Assembly (NCBI RefSeq): GCF_003991355.1
Contig: NZ_RCSU01000006.1
Coordinates: 310,001-374,000, forward strand
Direction: 5' to 3'
Length of the DNA: 64,000 bases
DNA from: Pseudoflavitalea rhizosphaerae
GTDB taxonomy: Bacteria > Bacteroidota > Bacteroidia > Chitinophagales > Chitinophagaceae
A program made the position numbers and the translations under genes. Below, one piece after another: positions 54,880-62,385 of this stretch. The notes under the pieces are model-generated. The model saw only the letters and a program-made list of their open reading frames with translations. It searched no databases and was not told where the DNA came from. Numbering within the stretch: position 1 is the first letter of the stretch; every line of letters starts with the position of its first letter.

Positions 54880-55497
54880 CTATAGAAAAAAATTTGTTTC
54901 GAAATAAACCAGGACCAAGGGAAGATACACTCCTTTTTGTTCCAGGAATTGCCGGATCGAACCGGAGGCGCGGGTAAGCGTGTTCTTCACGGTTTTGGGC
55001 GCCAGCCCGAGGCTGTTGGCAATTTCATCGATCTTCAAACCTTTTTCGCGACTTAGCAGATATATTTTTTTTGCCTGGGGAGGAAGGCTATCGATGGCTT
55101 GTTGGATGAATTTCCTGGTTTCATTGAAGAGGAGCAGGGAGTCAGGAGATTCTTTCAGGTTTGCAGCGGATACATCATCTGGTATAATAGCCAGCCTGGG
55201 CTCTACCTTATTTCTCAGGGATTGTTTTCTCAGGAAATTGAAGCACTGGTAATAAACGACGGAGAAGATCCAACTGCGTGGATTTTGAACATCTGTAAGT
55301 TTTTCACGATGGACCCAGATGCGAAGGAAGATATCCTGCACCAGGTCAGGCACCACTTCGGGAGTTCTGGTAAGTGTAGCAATGACTGGCCTTATCTGGG
55401 GAACATACTGATGGAAGAGTTGTATGAAAGCCGATTCATCACCATCCGCAATTCGCACGAATAGCTCTTTGTCGATATCGCAGGTTTCCGTTCTCAA
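54880..55497 (-). CDS. ECF RNA polymerase sigma-70 factor
   Basis: About 205 residues. Region 2 (ESAFIQLFHQYVPQIRPVIA, then VQDIFLRIWVHREKL) and region 4 (LPPQAKKIYLLSREKGLKIDEI, NSLGLAPKTVKNTL) are clear. It directs transcription of the SusCD locus once FecR releases it. There is no ATG at the 5' end; TTG at 55497 (LRTETCDIDKELF) gives a normal length, and a TTG at 55590 would add 31 unusual residues. The start is uncertain. Confidence 0.85.
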   Translation of the reverse strand: MRTETCDIDKELFVRIADGDESAFIQLFHQYVPQIRPVIATLTRTPEVVPDLVQDIFLRIWVHREKLTDVQNPRSWIFSVVYYQCFNFLRKQSLRNKVEPRLAIIPDDVSAANLKESPDSLLLFNETRKFIQQAIDSLPPQAKKIYLLSREKGLKIDEIANSLGLAPKTVKNTLTRASGSIRQFLEQKGVYLPLVLVYFETNFFL

Positions 55498-55635
55498 ACA
55501 GTCGGGTTTGGTTTCATTGGTTGGGCTGAACCGGCTGATCAATTGCCGGCATGTTATAAAATTACCAAAAAAAGAGGAACAGCTTATCAAGCTGCGAAGT
55601 TCAGTTATTAATTTTTCATCAGGTGAATAGTGATA

Positions 55636-56655
55636 TTATCGATATTGTTTTTTCAACCAATTGTCCAATGCGGCCGAGATCAGTTTCCCTTCTACCATGA
55701 AACCATCGTGGCCATATGCGGAATCGATCTCTATCAGGGAAGCGTTGGGCAATTGTCTTTGCATGAAACGCTGTTCTTCTACGGGGCAGAGGATATCGCT
55801 GCTGATGCCGATGATGAGTGTGCGTTGTTGTATCTGCTGAAGCACTGCTTCCACATCGCCTTCACGGCCGCGACCAAGATTGTGCGTATCCATTGATTTG
55901 GTAAGGCTCCAGTAGGAAAATGCATTGAATCTTTTTACCAGTTTATCTCCCTGGTACTGGATATAGGAGGATGCCCGGAAATTATCGAGCTTGGAGTGAT
56001 CGGGATCTGTCTGGTGTTTCACCATGATGCCGTAGTTCCGGTAAGTGAGCATTCCCACTGCGCGGGCGGTTTTGAGGCCTGCTGCGCCTGCGTCCGGACG
56101 TTCTTCTTTCCAGGTGGCATCCGTTTCTATGGCCAGTCGCTGTGTGGTGTGCACAGCAATGCCCCAGGCGCTTTCGGTGGGGCTGGTGGCCAGCAGGAAA
56201 AGCTGGTTGATCACCGATGGCTCGGCAACGGCCCATTCCATGGCCTGGTAGCCACCCATACTGCCGCCCATGAGGAGGTAGATGGATTGGATGCCCAGGT
56301 GTTGACGAAGGAGGATATGCGCCTTCACCATGTCCCGGATGGTAATGAGCGGGAACTGGTGGAAATAAGGCTTTTCTGTGCGGGGATCGATGCTCAGCGG
56401 GCCTGTAGTGCCGTAGCAGGAGCCGATGATATTAGCACAAACAATAAAGTATTCGTCGGGATTGATCAGTTCTCCCTGGCCGATAACACCTTTCCACCAG
56501 TCGGCCACATCAGAATTGGCCGTGAGGGCATGGCAGACCCATACCACCTTGCTGTGGGGCTGCAGGGTTCCATAGGTATGGTAGGCAATAGTGAGCTCCG
56601 GCAGTTCCTGTCCGGACTCCAATGTAAACGGTTGGTTAAAGTGAAAAGTCTGCAT
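55636..56655 (-). CDS. metX: homoserine O-acetyltransferase family alpha/beta hydrolase (MetX)
   Basis: 339 residues. Nucleophile S132 in LLMGGSMGGYQAMEW; the acid and base lie in IGISSDILCPVEEQ and YGHDGFMVEG. NPDEYFIVCANIIGSCYGTTGP is the family oxyanion/substrate block. It acylates homoserine in methionine synthesis; whether with acetyl-CoA or succinyl-CoA cannot be decided by eye, and the downstream MetZ is the succinyl-type sulfhydrylase by family. Divergent from osmC-metZ. Confidence 0.88.
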   Translation of the reverse strand: MQTFHFNQPFTLESGQELPELTIAYHTYGTLQPHSKVVWVCHALTANSDVADWWKGVIGQGELINPDEYFIVCANIIGSCYGTTGPLSIDPRTEKPYFHQFPLITIRDMVKAHILLRQHLGIQSIYLLMGGSMGGYQAMEWAVAEPSVINQLFLLATSPTESAWGIAVHTTQRLAIETDATWKEERPDAGAAGLKTARAVGMLTYRNYGIMVKHQTDPDHSKLDNFRASSYIQYQGDKLVKRFNAFSYWSLTKSMDTHNLGRGREGDVEAVLQQIQQRTLIIGISSDILCPVEEQRFMQRQLPNASLIEIDSAYGHDGFMVEGKLISAALDNWLKKQYR

Positions 56656-56700
56656 TCGGTCAATACTGATTCAGGTTGCAAAGTAAATGCCTGCATGAAT

Positions 56701-56708
56701 TACATTTG
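56701..56708 (+). promoter_or_regulatory. -7 promoter box for osmC-metZ
   Basis: TACATTTG (TAnnTTTG) 14 nt before the osmC ATG at 56723. Confidence 0.55.
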
Positions 56709-56722
56709 CAAAAATCTTTACC

Positions 56723-57157
56723 ATGATAAAAATTGAATTGGAGAGGGTAAAAGGCGATTACGGTTTTGAAGCCAGGGACGCATATGGTCATACCGTTCAT
56801 ATCGATAACAGCACGGAAGGCGGCGGATCCGATTTCGGGGCCCGTCCGATGCAGTTGCTGCTGATGGGCCTGGGAGGCTGCAGCGGTATCGATATCGTTT
56901 CCATTCTCAAGAAACAGCGCCAGAACCTGGAAGGATTCTCTATGAAGATAGAAGGAGAGCGAGAAGCAGGAAAAGAACCCTCACTCTGGGCCAATGTGCA
57001 TATTGTTTTTGAACTGAAGGGCGAGATCGATCCGCAGAAAGCCTATAAGGCTGCCGAACTTTCCATGGACAAATATTGTTCAGTGGCTGAAACCCTCCGC
57101 CGCGCCGGCGGTTCACTCAAATGGTCGGTTCGTGTGAATGATCAAAACATCCAATAA
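56723..57157 (+). CDS. OsmC family peroxiredoxin-like protein
   Basis: 144 residues. Redox cysteines C53 in LGGCSGID and C119 in DKYCSVAET fit the OsmC/Ohr fold, which reduces organic hydroperoxides with thiols. The two are far apart in sequence but close in the dimer. Its ATG follows a -7 box and metZ begins 9 bp later, so it may be linked to sulfur amino acid metabolism in this genome. Confidence 0.9.
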   Translation: MIKIELERVKGDYGFEARDAYGHTVHIDNSTEGGGSDFGARPMQLLLMGLGGCSGIDIVSILKKQRQNLEGFSMKIEGEREAGKEPSLWANVHIVFELKGEIDPQKAYKAAELSMDKYCSVAETLRRAGGSLKWSVRVNDQNIQ

Positions 57158-57166
57158 AATCAACGT

Positions 57167-58333
57167 ATGTCCCAACATCCCATAACGAAGGCAATCCGTA
57201 TCCAGACAGAGCGCACCAATGAAATGGAACATAGCACTCCCATGTTCCTCACCAGCAGCTTCTGCTATGATGATGCAGAAGAAATGCGCGCCACTTTTGC
57301 CGATGAAACCGACTTCAATATTTACAGCCGGTTCAGCAATCCCAATGTAAAGGAATTCACCGATAAGGTTTGTGCACTCGAAGGCGCGGAGGCTGGCTAT
57401 GCCACTGCATCCGGTATGAGCGCCATCTTCGCCGGCTTCATGGCGCTGATGAAACAGGGAGACCATCTGCTTGTTTGCAATGCCATTTTCGGGAGTACGC
57501 ATACTGTGATCACCAAATATCTTCCCAAATTCGGGATCGAGTATACTTATTTCGATGCGGGCAAGCCAGAAACCTGGGAAGCGCTGATTCGTCCGAATAC
57601 CAAAATGATCTTCGTGGAAACGCCCACCAATCCTGGGCTGGACCTGGTGGATTTGGAGAAGGCGTCTGCCCTCGCAAAAAAATACAATCTTCTTTTCAAT
57701 GTAGATAACTGTTTTGCCACGCCGATCGGGCAGCGCCCCATTGAATTCGGAGCCGACCTGGTGGTGCATTCCGCTACCAAGTGGATGGATGGACAGGGGC
57801 GCGTACTGGGCGGTGTGATCGTAGGCCGTGCAGACCTCATCAAAGAAATTTACCTGTTCTGCAGAAGCACAGGACCATCATTGTCTCCCTTCAATGCCTG
57901 GGTGCTCAGCAAGAGCCTGGAAACCCTGGACGTGCGCATGGAACGCCACGCTTCCAATGCACTGACCCTGGCACAGAAATTAGAGCATCATCCTGCCATT
58001 GCTTCTCTGAAATATCCCTGGTTACCCAGCCATCCGCAACACGAGATCGCTAAAAAGCAAATGCACAATGGCGGTGGTATCGTTTGTTTTGAGCTGAAAG
58101 GCGGACTGGAAGCCGGCCGCAATTTCCTGAACAAACTCAAAATGCTGACGCTGACGGCCAATCTGGGAGATACAAGAAGCATTGCATCGCATCCTGCCAG
58201 TACTACGCATGCCAAGCTCACCGATGCGGAGCGTGCAGCAGTGAATATAACGCCGGGGCTTATACGAATTTCAGTTGGATTGGAAAAGGTGGATGATATT
58301 CTGGCGGATATATTGCAGGCGCTGGAAGATTGA
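57167..58333 (+). CDS. metZ: Cys/Met metabolism PLP enzyme, O-succinylhomoserine sulfhydrylase type (MetZ)
   Basis: 388 residues. The PLP lysine is K205 in VVHSATKWMDGQGRVLGG; the DGQGR context is typical of MetZ rather than MetB or MetC. It makes homocysteine from acylated homoserine and sulfide, using the sulfide delivered by the CysIJ pathway. metX lies divergently next door. Cystathionine gamma-synthase or methionine gamma-lyase are alternatives within the same family. Repeat copy D begins 9 bp after the stop. Confidence 0.85.
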   Translation: MSQHPITKAIRIQTERTNEMEHSTPMFLTSSFCYDDAEEMRATFADETDFNIYSRFSNPNVKEFTDKVCALEGAEAGYATASGMSAIFAGFMALMKQGDHLLVCNAIFGSTHTVITKYLPKFGIEYTYFDAGKPETWEALIRPNTKMIFVETPTNPGLDLVDLEKASALAKKYNLLFNVDNCFATPIGQRPIEFGADLVVHSATKWMDGQGRVLGGVIVGRADLIKEIYLFCRSTGPSLSPFNAWVLSKSLETLDVRMERHASNALTLAQKLEHHPAIASLKYPWLPSHPQHEIAKKQMHNGGGIVCFELKGGLEAGRNFLNKLKMLTLTANLGDTRSIASHPASTTHAKLTDAERAAVNITPGLIRISVGLEKVDDILADILQALED

Positions 58334-58342
58334 GTTTTACAA

Positions 58343-58460
58343 GGTGTGCCCAGTCGCTCGCCTCCCGGCGAGTGACTTCTGTTTGCTCGCCTCTGGCGAG
58401 TACTGTGTCGCCGGAGGCGACGGAATAATCGTCACTCGCGGGGACGCGAGCGACTGGCGG
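58343..58460. repeat. four-hairpin intergenic repeat, copy D
   Basis: About 118 bp. Outer arms CAGTCGCTCG (58351-58360) and CGAGCGACTG (58447-58456). The last hairpin reads CTCGCG-GGGA-CGCGAG, a paired change from the CTCGCC...GGCGAG of the other copies that keeps the stem. Lies between metZ and the CHAD gene. Confidence 0.9.
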
Positions 58461-58482
58461 CTGCGAAATAAAACGTAACACC

Positions 58483-59286
58483 ATGAAGAAGCAGAAACTC
58501 GCAAAAGTGGTGAGAAGCTATGGAAAGATCATAGCGAATAACAGCCGGAAAATTCCGGGTGGCTTTGATGTGGGCCTGATCCATGATCTGAGGGTGGCTT
58601 ATAAGAAATTGCGGGCTTTTGTGAGGCTGATGCAGGAGGAAGTACGTTCATTGCAGATACCGGATGATTTGAAATTGCTATATCGGTCCTGCGGCACCGT
58701 TAGAGACCTTCAGTTGGTGATTGAAAGACTGAAAGAATACAAAGAAGAAATTCCAGGTTTCATAAGAGGATTGCATCATGAGCTGTTCACGGCAAAGGAG
58801 TTGCTGGTGCTGCATATTGAAGATATTGCGGTGAGGAAGTCTGTGAAGGAGATTGAAGAAGGGCTGCCAGCTGAACTCACTGAAGAGATGGTTCGGCAAT
58901 TCATTCAGCGGAAGGTGGCTACAATTCATATACTGTTGCTGGCGCTGGAACATGAAGAGGAATTGCATGCAATTCGCAAAGTGCTGAAAGATCTGGTGTA
59001 TGTGAAGAAGATCCTGGAGTCAGACCTTCATTTTAAATATCCATTTTGGGAATGGAAGAATGATGCAAAAATGGAATCGCTTACCACGCAGTTGGGTGAT
59101 CTGAATGATGCGCATATTGCGCTGAATTTTTTCGATGCGAAAAGAATAGAAGAAGCGCCGCCTGAAGAGAAGACAGCACTGCAGCAAATCCGTCAACAAT
59201 GGGAGGAAGAGAAAAAGCAAAAGATGATTGACGCCATGGAAGCAGTAAGAAGCCTTGATAATTTCTTCAAACCAGCCTCCGGCTGA
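58483..59286 (+). CDS. CHAD domain-containing protein
   Basis: 267 residues, all alpha-helical and charged. IHDLRVAYKKLRAFVRL near residue 35 is the conserved CHAD helix with basic residues; LGDLNDAHIALNFFD is the second signature. CHAD proteins bind inorganic polyphosphate through basic surfaces; the partner CYTH domain is not encoded here. Ends 3 bp before the convergent murF. Confidence 0.88.
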   Translation: MKKQKLAKVVRSYGKIIANNSRKIPGGFDVGLIHDLRVAYKKLRAFVRLMQEEVRSLQIPDDLKLLYRSCGTVRDLQLVIERLKEYKEEIPGFIRGLHHELFTAKELLVLHIEDIAVRKSVKEIEEGLPAELTEEMVRQFIQRKVATIHILLLALEHEEELHAIRKVLKDLVYVKKILESDLHFKYPFWEWKNDAKMESLTTQLGDLNDAHIALNFFDAKRIEEAPPEEKTALQQIRQQWEEEKKQKMIDAMEAVRSLDNFFKPASG

Positions 59287-59289
59287 ACA

Positions 59290-60564
59290 TTACAATACTT
59301 TCTCCATCTGCATGCTCCTGGACCCTTTGATGAGCAGTATGGTATGCTCGAAATTTTGTTGGACAAGCCACTCTTTTGCTGCAGTTGAATTTTCAAGGCT
59401 GATGAAGGGATGTTCCAGTTTCCTGAAATCCCAACCTACCAGTACTACCGCTTTCCAATCATATTTTTTGATGAGATCGATGATCTGCTGGTGTTCCTGC
59501 AGGCTTTCGGGACCGAGTTCCATCATCCCGCCGAGCATCAATACTTTATCATCCCCCTTTAACGAGGCGAAGTTCTCGATAGCGGCTCGCATGCTGCTGG
59601 GATTAGCATTGTAGGCATCGAGGATGAAACTGTTGGTGCCGATTGTCATTAATTGTGAGCGGCTGTTGCCGGGCGTGTAATTTTCGATGGCTGCTTGAAT
59701 GGCTTTATTGGTGACGCCGAAATATTGCCCAACAGCTACAGCCACCAGGATATTCGGAAGGTTGTAAGCGCCCACCAGTTTCGATTGAATGGTGAATGGC
59801 TGTCCGCTGGTAATATTCACGGAGAGAAAGGGCTCGCTTTGCGCCACATTACCTGTCAGGCCGGCGTTGGCAGTTCCGTATTTGATAATGGAAGGAATGC
59901 CCTGGCTCATCGTTTGCAGGTAATCGTAATCCCACATTACGAAAGCGGTGCCGTTATTGGCGCGCAGAAAATCGTACAATTCCCCTTTTCCTTTTCTTAC
60001 TCCTTCGATGCCGCCGAACCCTTCCAGGTGTGCTTTGCCCGCATTGGTGATAATGCCGTGAGTGGGCAGGGTATATGCGCAATAACTTTCGATCTCTTTC
60101 TGGTGGTTGGCGCCCATTTCTATCACGGCCATCTCCGCGTCTGGTTTGATACGCAGGATGGTGAGCGGCACACCGATATGATTATTGAGATTGCCCTGGG
60201 TAGTATAAGTTTTGTATTTCGCCGCCAGTACAGTGCTTACCAGTTCTTTCGTGGTGGTCTTGCCGTTACTCCCGGTAATGGCGATGAATGGAATATCAAA
60301 TTGTTCCCGGTGGTATTTGGCCAGGTGCTGCAAAGCAGAGAGAACATCCTCCACAATGAGTATGCGCTCATTGGGAGTGGCAGGTGGTTCGTCTACGATA
60401 GCATATGCTGCTCCCGCCTCCAGCGCGGCCTGGGCGAAATCGTTGCCATTGAAATTGGGTCCCTTCAATGCGAAGTAAAGGTCTCCGGCTTTGAGAGCGC
60501 GGGTATCTGTTTGCACGGAAGGGTGCTGCTGGTATATTTTGTATAATTCGGGGATAGTGATCAT
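59290..60564 (-). CDS. murF: UDP-N-acetylmuramoyl-tripeptide--D-alanyl-D-alanine ligase (stand-alone)
   Basis: 424 residues from the ATG at 60564. The P-loop GSNGKTTTKE is at 98-107, the orthodox MurF form, followed by GNLNNHIGVPLTIL and EMGANHQKEI. It adds D-Ala-D-Ala to UDP-MurNAc-tripeptide, the last cytoplasmic precursor step. A second MurF is the N-terminal half of the fusion at 1311-3791. gldJ lies immediately upstream, a pairing also known in Flavobacterium johnsoniae. A -7 box precedes the start. Confidence 0.93.
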   Translation of the reverse strand: MITIPELYKIYQQHPSVQTDTRALKAGDLYFALKGPNFNGNDFAQAALEAGAAYAIVDEPPATPNERILIVEDVLSALQHLAKYHREQFDIPFIAITGSNGKTTTKELVSTVLAAKYKTYTTQGNLNNHIGVPLTILRIKPDAEMAVIEMGANHQKEIESYCAYTLPTHGIITNAGKAHLEGFGGIEGVRKGKGELYDFLRANNGTAFVMWDYDYLQTMSQGIPSIIKYGTANAGLTGNVAQSEPFLSVNITSGQPFTIQSKLVGAYNLPNILVAVAVGQYFGVTNKAIQAAIENYTPGNSRSQLMTIGTNSFILDAYNANPSSMRAAIENFASLKGDDKVLMLGGMMELGPESLQEHQQIIDLIKKYDWKAVVLVGWDFRKLEHPFISLENSTAAKEWLVQQNFEHTILLIKGSRSMQMEKVL

Positions 60565-60582
60565 AAGAAAATACGATGGTAG

Positions 60583-60590
60583 CAAATGTA
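60583..60590 (-). promoter_or_regulatory. -7 promoter box for murF
   Basis: Reverse strand TACATTTG, 18 nt before the murF ATG. It follows the gldJ terminator, so murF can be transcribed on its own. Confidence 0.5.
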
Positions 60591-60595
60591 GGAAA

Positions 60596-60622
60596 TAAAA
60601 AAGCCGTCCTTTCAGACGGCTC
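60596..60622 (-). terminator. intrinsic terminator after gldJ
   Basis: On the minus strand AGCCGTC / GACGGCT with a 6-nt loop followed by a T6 tract; perfect 7-bp stem. Confidence 0.75.
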
Positions 60623-60642
60623 TTTTATTATCTTAAATGAAC

Positions 60643-62193
60643 TTATCTTTTTCTTGTGTTCTGCCTCCTGGTGGGGTAGTCGATACCAGTTTTGCGGCCG
60701 TTGCCTTCAGGGCTGCCTACGCGATCCATGGCGCAACGGAATCCAACAGTGCTGCTGGCCTGATCTTCTTCCATGTAGCGGCGTGTGCCGGGAGAGAGCC
60801 AGTAAGCGCGGTCGTTCCAGCTACCACCTTTGATCACACGGGATTTGTCGGAGATCAGGGTAGTAACACCATAACCGTATTTAACACCCAGGAGCAGTGA
60901 GTCACCATCGAGGTAGTTGATCACGTTTGCTTTCTGGTAGTTACGGCGTGTTTTGCTTTCTTCATCTGTCGCATAAACGCGTTTTACGCGGCCGAGGGAA
61001 TCTTTTTCAAATTCGCCGTCTTTATTCTTGTAATCGTTTTGATAGTAGTTACCACGATAAGGAGAAACGTCATCGTTATCCACTGAGTTCATCGGGCGAT
61101 AAACGTCGGCTACCCATTCGTTCACGTTACCGGACATATTATAAAGACCGAATGCATTGGGGTAGAAAGATGTTACCGGTGCGGTGTAAACGGCACGGTC
61201 GTTCAAACCACCGGCCACACCCATGTTGTCACCATTGCCTCTCTTGAAGTTGGCGAGGAAGGTACCCTGCCAGGCGCCGCGGCGTGTATCACGAAGTCCG
61301 TTCACGTTCTGGCTCCAGGAGAAAACCTGTTTGTTGGTGATCAACTCCTCACCGCGCTTTCCTTCTTTGCGGCTGGGGCTTGGGTTCTGACCAACGAGGC
61401 CGAGGGCGGCATATTCCCATTCAGCTTCTGTTGGGAGGCGATAGTTGGGAAGCAGGATGCCGTCTTCAAAGGTTACTGTAGTTCTCGGAGTTCCGTTGGG
61501 GTTCTTCAGCGGGTTCTTCTTGGAACGAACGGAATTGCCGGGAGTAGGGGTAGTCAGACCCATGAGGTAAGACTTTGTATTGAAGCTTTCGCTACCCTGC
61601 CCCTGAATATTTTTCAGTGTGGTTTTGTTGATGAATCCTTTCTGTACCAGGGCCAGCTCGTTCACGCGGTCGGAGCGCCAGAGACAGAAATCGTATGCCT
61701 GTTTCCAGGTTACGCCCACCACGGGGTAATAATTGTAAGCCGGGTGGCGGAAATAATACTCAACCAAAGGCTCGTTGTAGGCCAGCTCACTGCGCCAAAC
61801 GAGTGTGTCTGGCAGAGCGCCTTCGCGAACAGCCAGGTATTCGTCTGCATCAAACACATTGTTGATCCAGTACAGATATTCGCGGTAGTGGATATTGGCT
61901 ACCTCGGTACGATCGATATAGAAGGAGTTAACCGTCTTACGGGCGGGAACGTTGTTCCAGTCGCTCATCACATCTTCTTCCGTAGCGCCCATCATGAAGG
62001 TACCACCCTGAACAAACACGAGGCCCGGGCCGGTATGTTGTTCTTTCTCGCGGGATACCTGGTATCCACCTTGTTCCTTGCTGTTGTATGCCCAGCCGGT
62101 CACATCGGATTTACCCGATTTCTTGGCGTCGTTCTTACAGCTGGCTACAGCAGCGGCGCAGGTTGCCAGGATGAATAGGTTTTTCAAGTTCAT
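60643..62193 (-). CDS. gldJ: gliding motility lipoprotein GldJ (SUMF1/FGE-fold)
   Basis: 516 residues. Lipobox AVASC gives lipidated C19. The body is a formylglycine-generating-enzyme-like (SUMF1) fold: FVQGGTFMMGATEEDVMSDW, RLPTEAEWEYAALG, GNVNEWVADVYRP, and VIKGGSWNDRAYWLSPGTRR. In Flavobacterium johnsoniae GldJ is needed for gliding and stabilises GldK; it is a type IX secretion component rather than an enzyme. Neighbouring murF and divergent porU support the call. GldK is the nearest alternative. Confidence 0.88.
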   Translation of the reverse strand: MNLKNLFILATCAAAVASCKNDAKKSGKSDVTGWAYNSKEQGGYQVSREKEQHTGPGLVFVQGGTFMMGATEEDVMSDWNNVPARKTVNSFYIDRTEVANIHYREYLYWINNVFDADEYLAVREGALPDTLVWRSELAYNEPLVEYYFRHPAYNYYPVVGVTWKQAYDFCLWRSDRVNELALVQKGFINKTTLKNIQGQGSESFNTKSYLMGLTTPTPGNSVRSKKNPLKNPNGTPRTTVTFEDGILLPNYRLPTEAEWEYAALGLVGQNPSPSRKEGKRGEELITNKQVFSWSQNVNGLRDTRRGAWQGTFLANFKRGNGDNMGVAGGLNDRAVYTAPVTSFYPNAFGLYNMSGNVNEWVADVYRPMNSVDNDDVSPYRGNYYQNDYKNKDGEFEKDSLGRVKRVYATDEESKTRRNYQKANVINYLDGDSLLLGVKYGYGVTTLISDKSRVIKGGSWNDRAYWLSPGTRRYMEEDQASSTVGFRCAMDRVGSPEGNGRKTGIDYPTRRQNTRKR

Positions 62194-62385
62194 TTTAGAT
62201 AGCTTTTATGCCTTTTGGTTCAATTAAGTTAAACGCAGATGCAACGCAAAAATTGTACACTTTCAGTATAAAAAATGCAAACTTTTTTACCGTTCAGGCA
62301 GGTTTTTATTAACAGGGTAACAATTTTTCAGGGAACAGTAACCTGCGATTGCGAATATAGGCCATTTCGATCTATTTTTGATCAG

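Noticed and set aside
7373-58460. the hairpin repeats as a CRISPR array
   Set aside because: The copies are single, kilobases apart and palindromic internally; there are no regularly spaced direct repeats with unique spacers and no cas genes.
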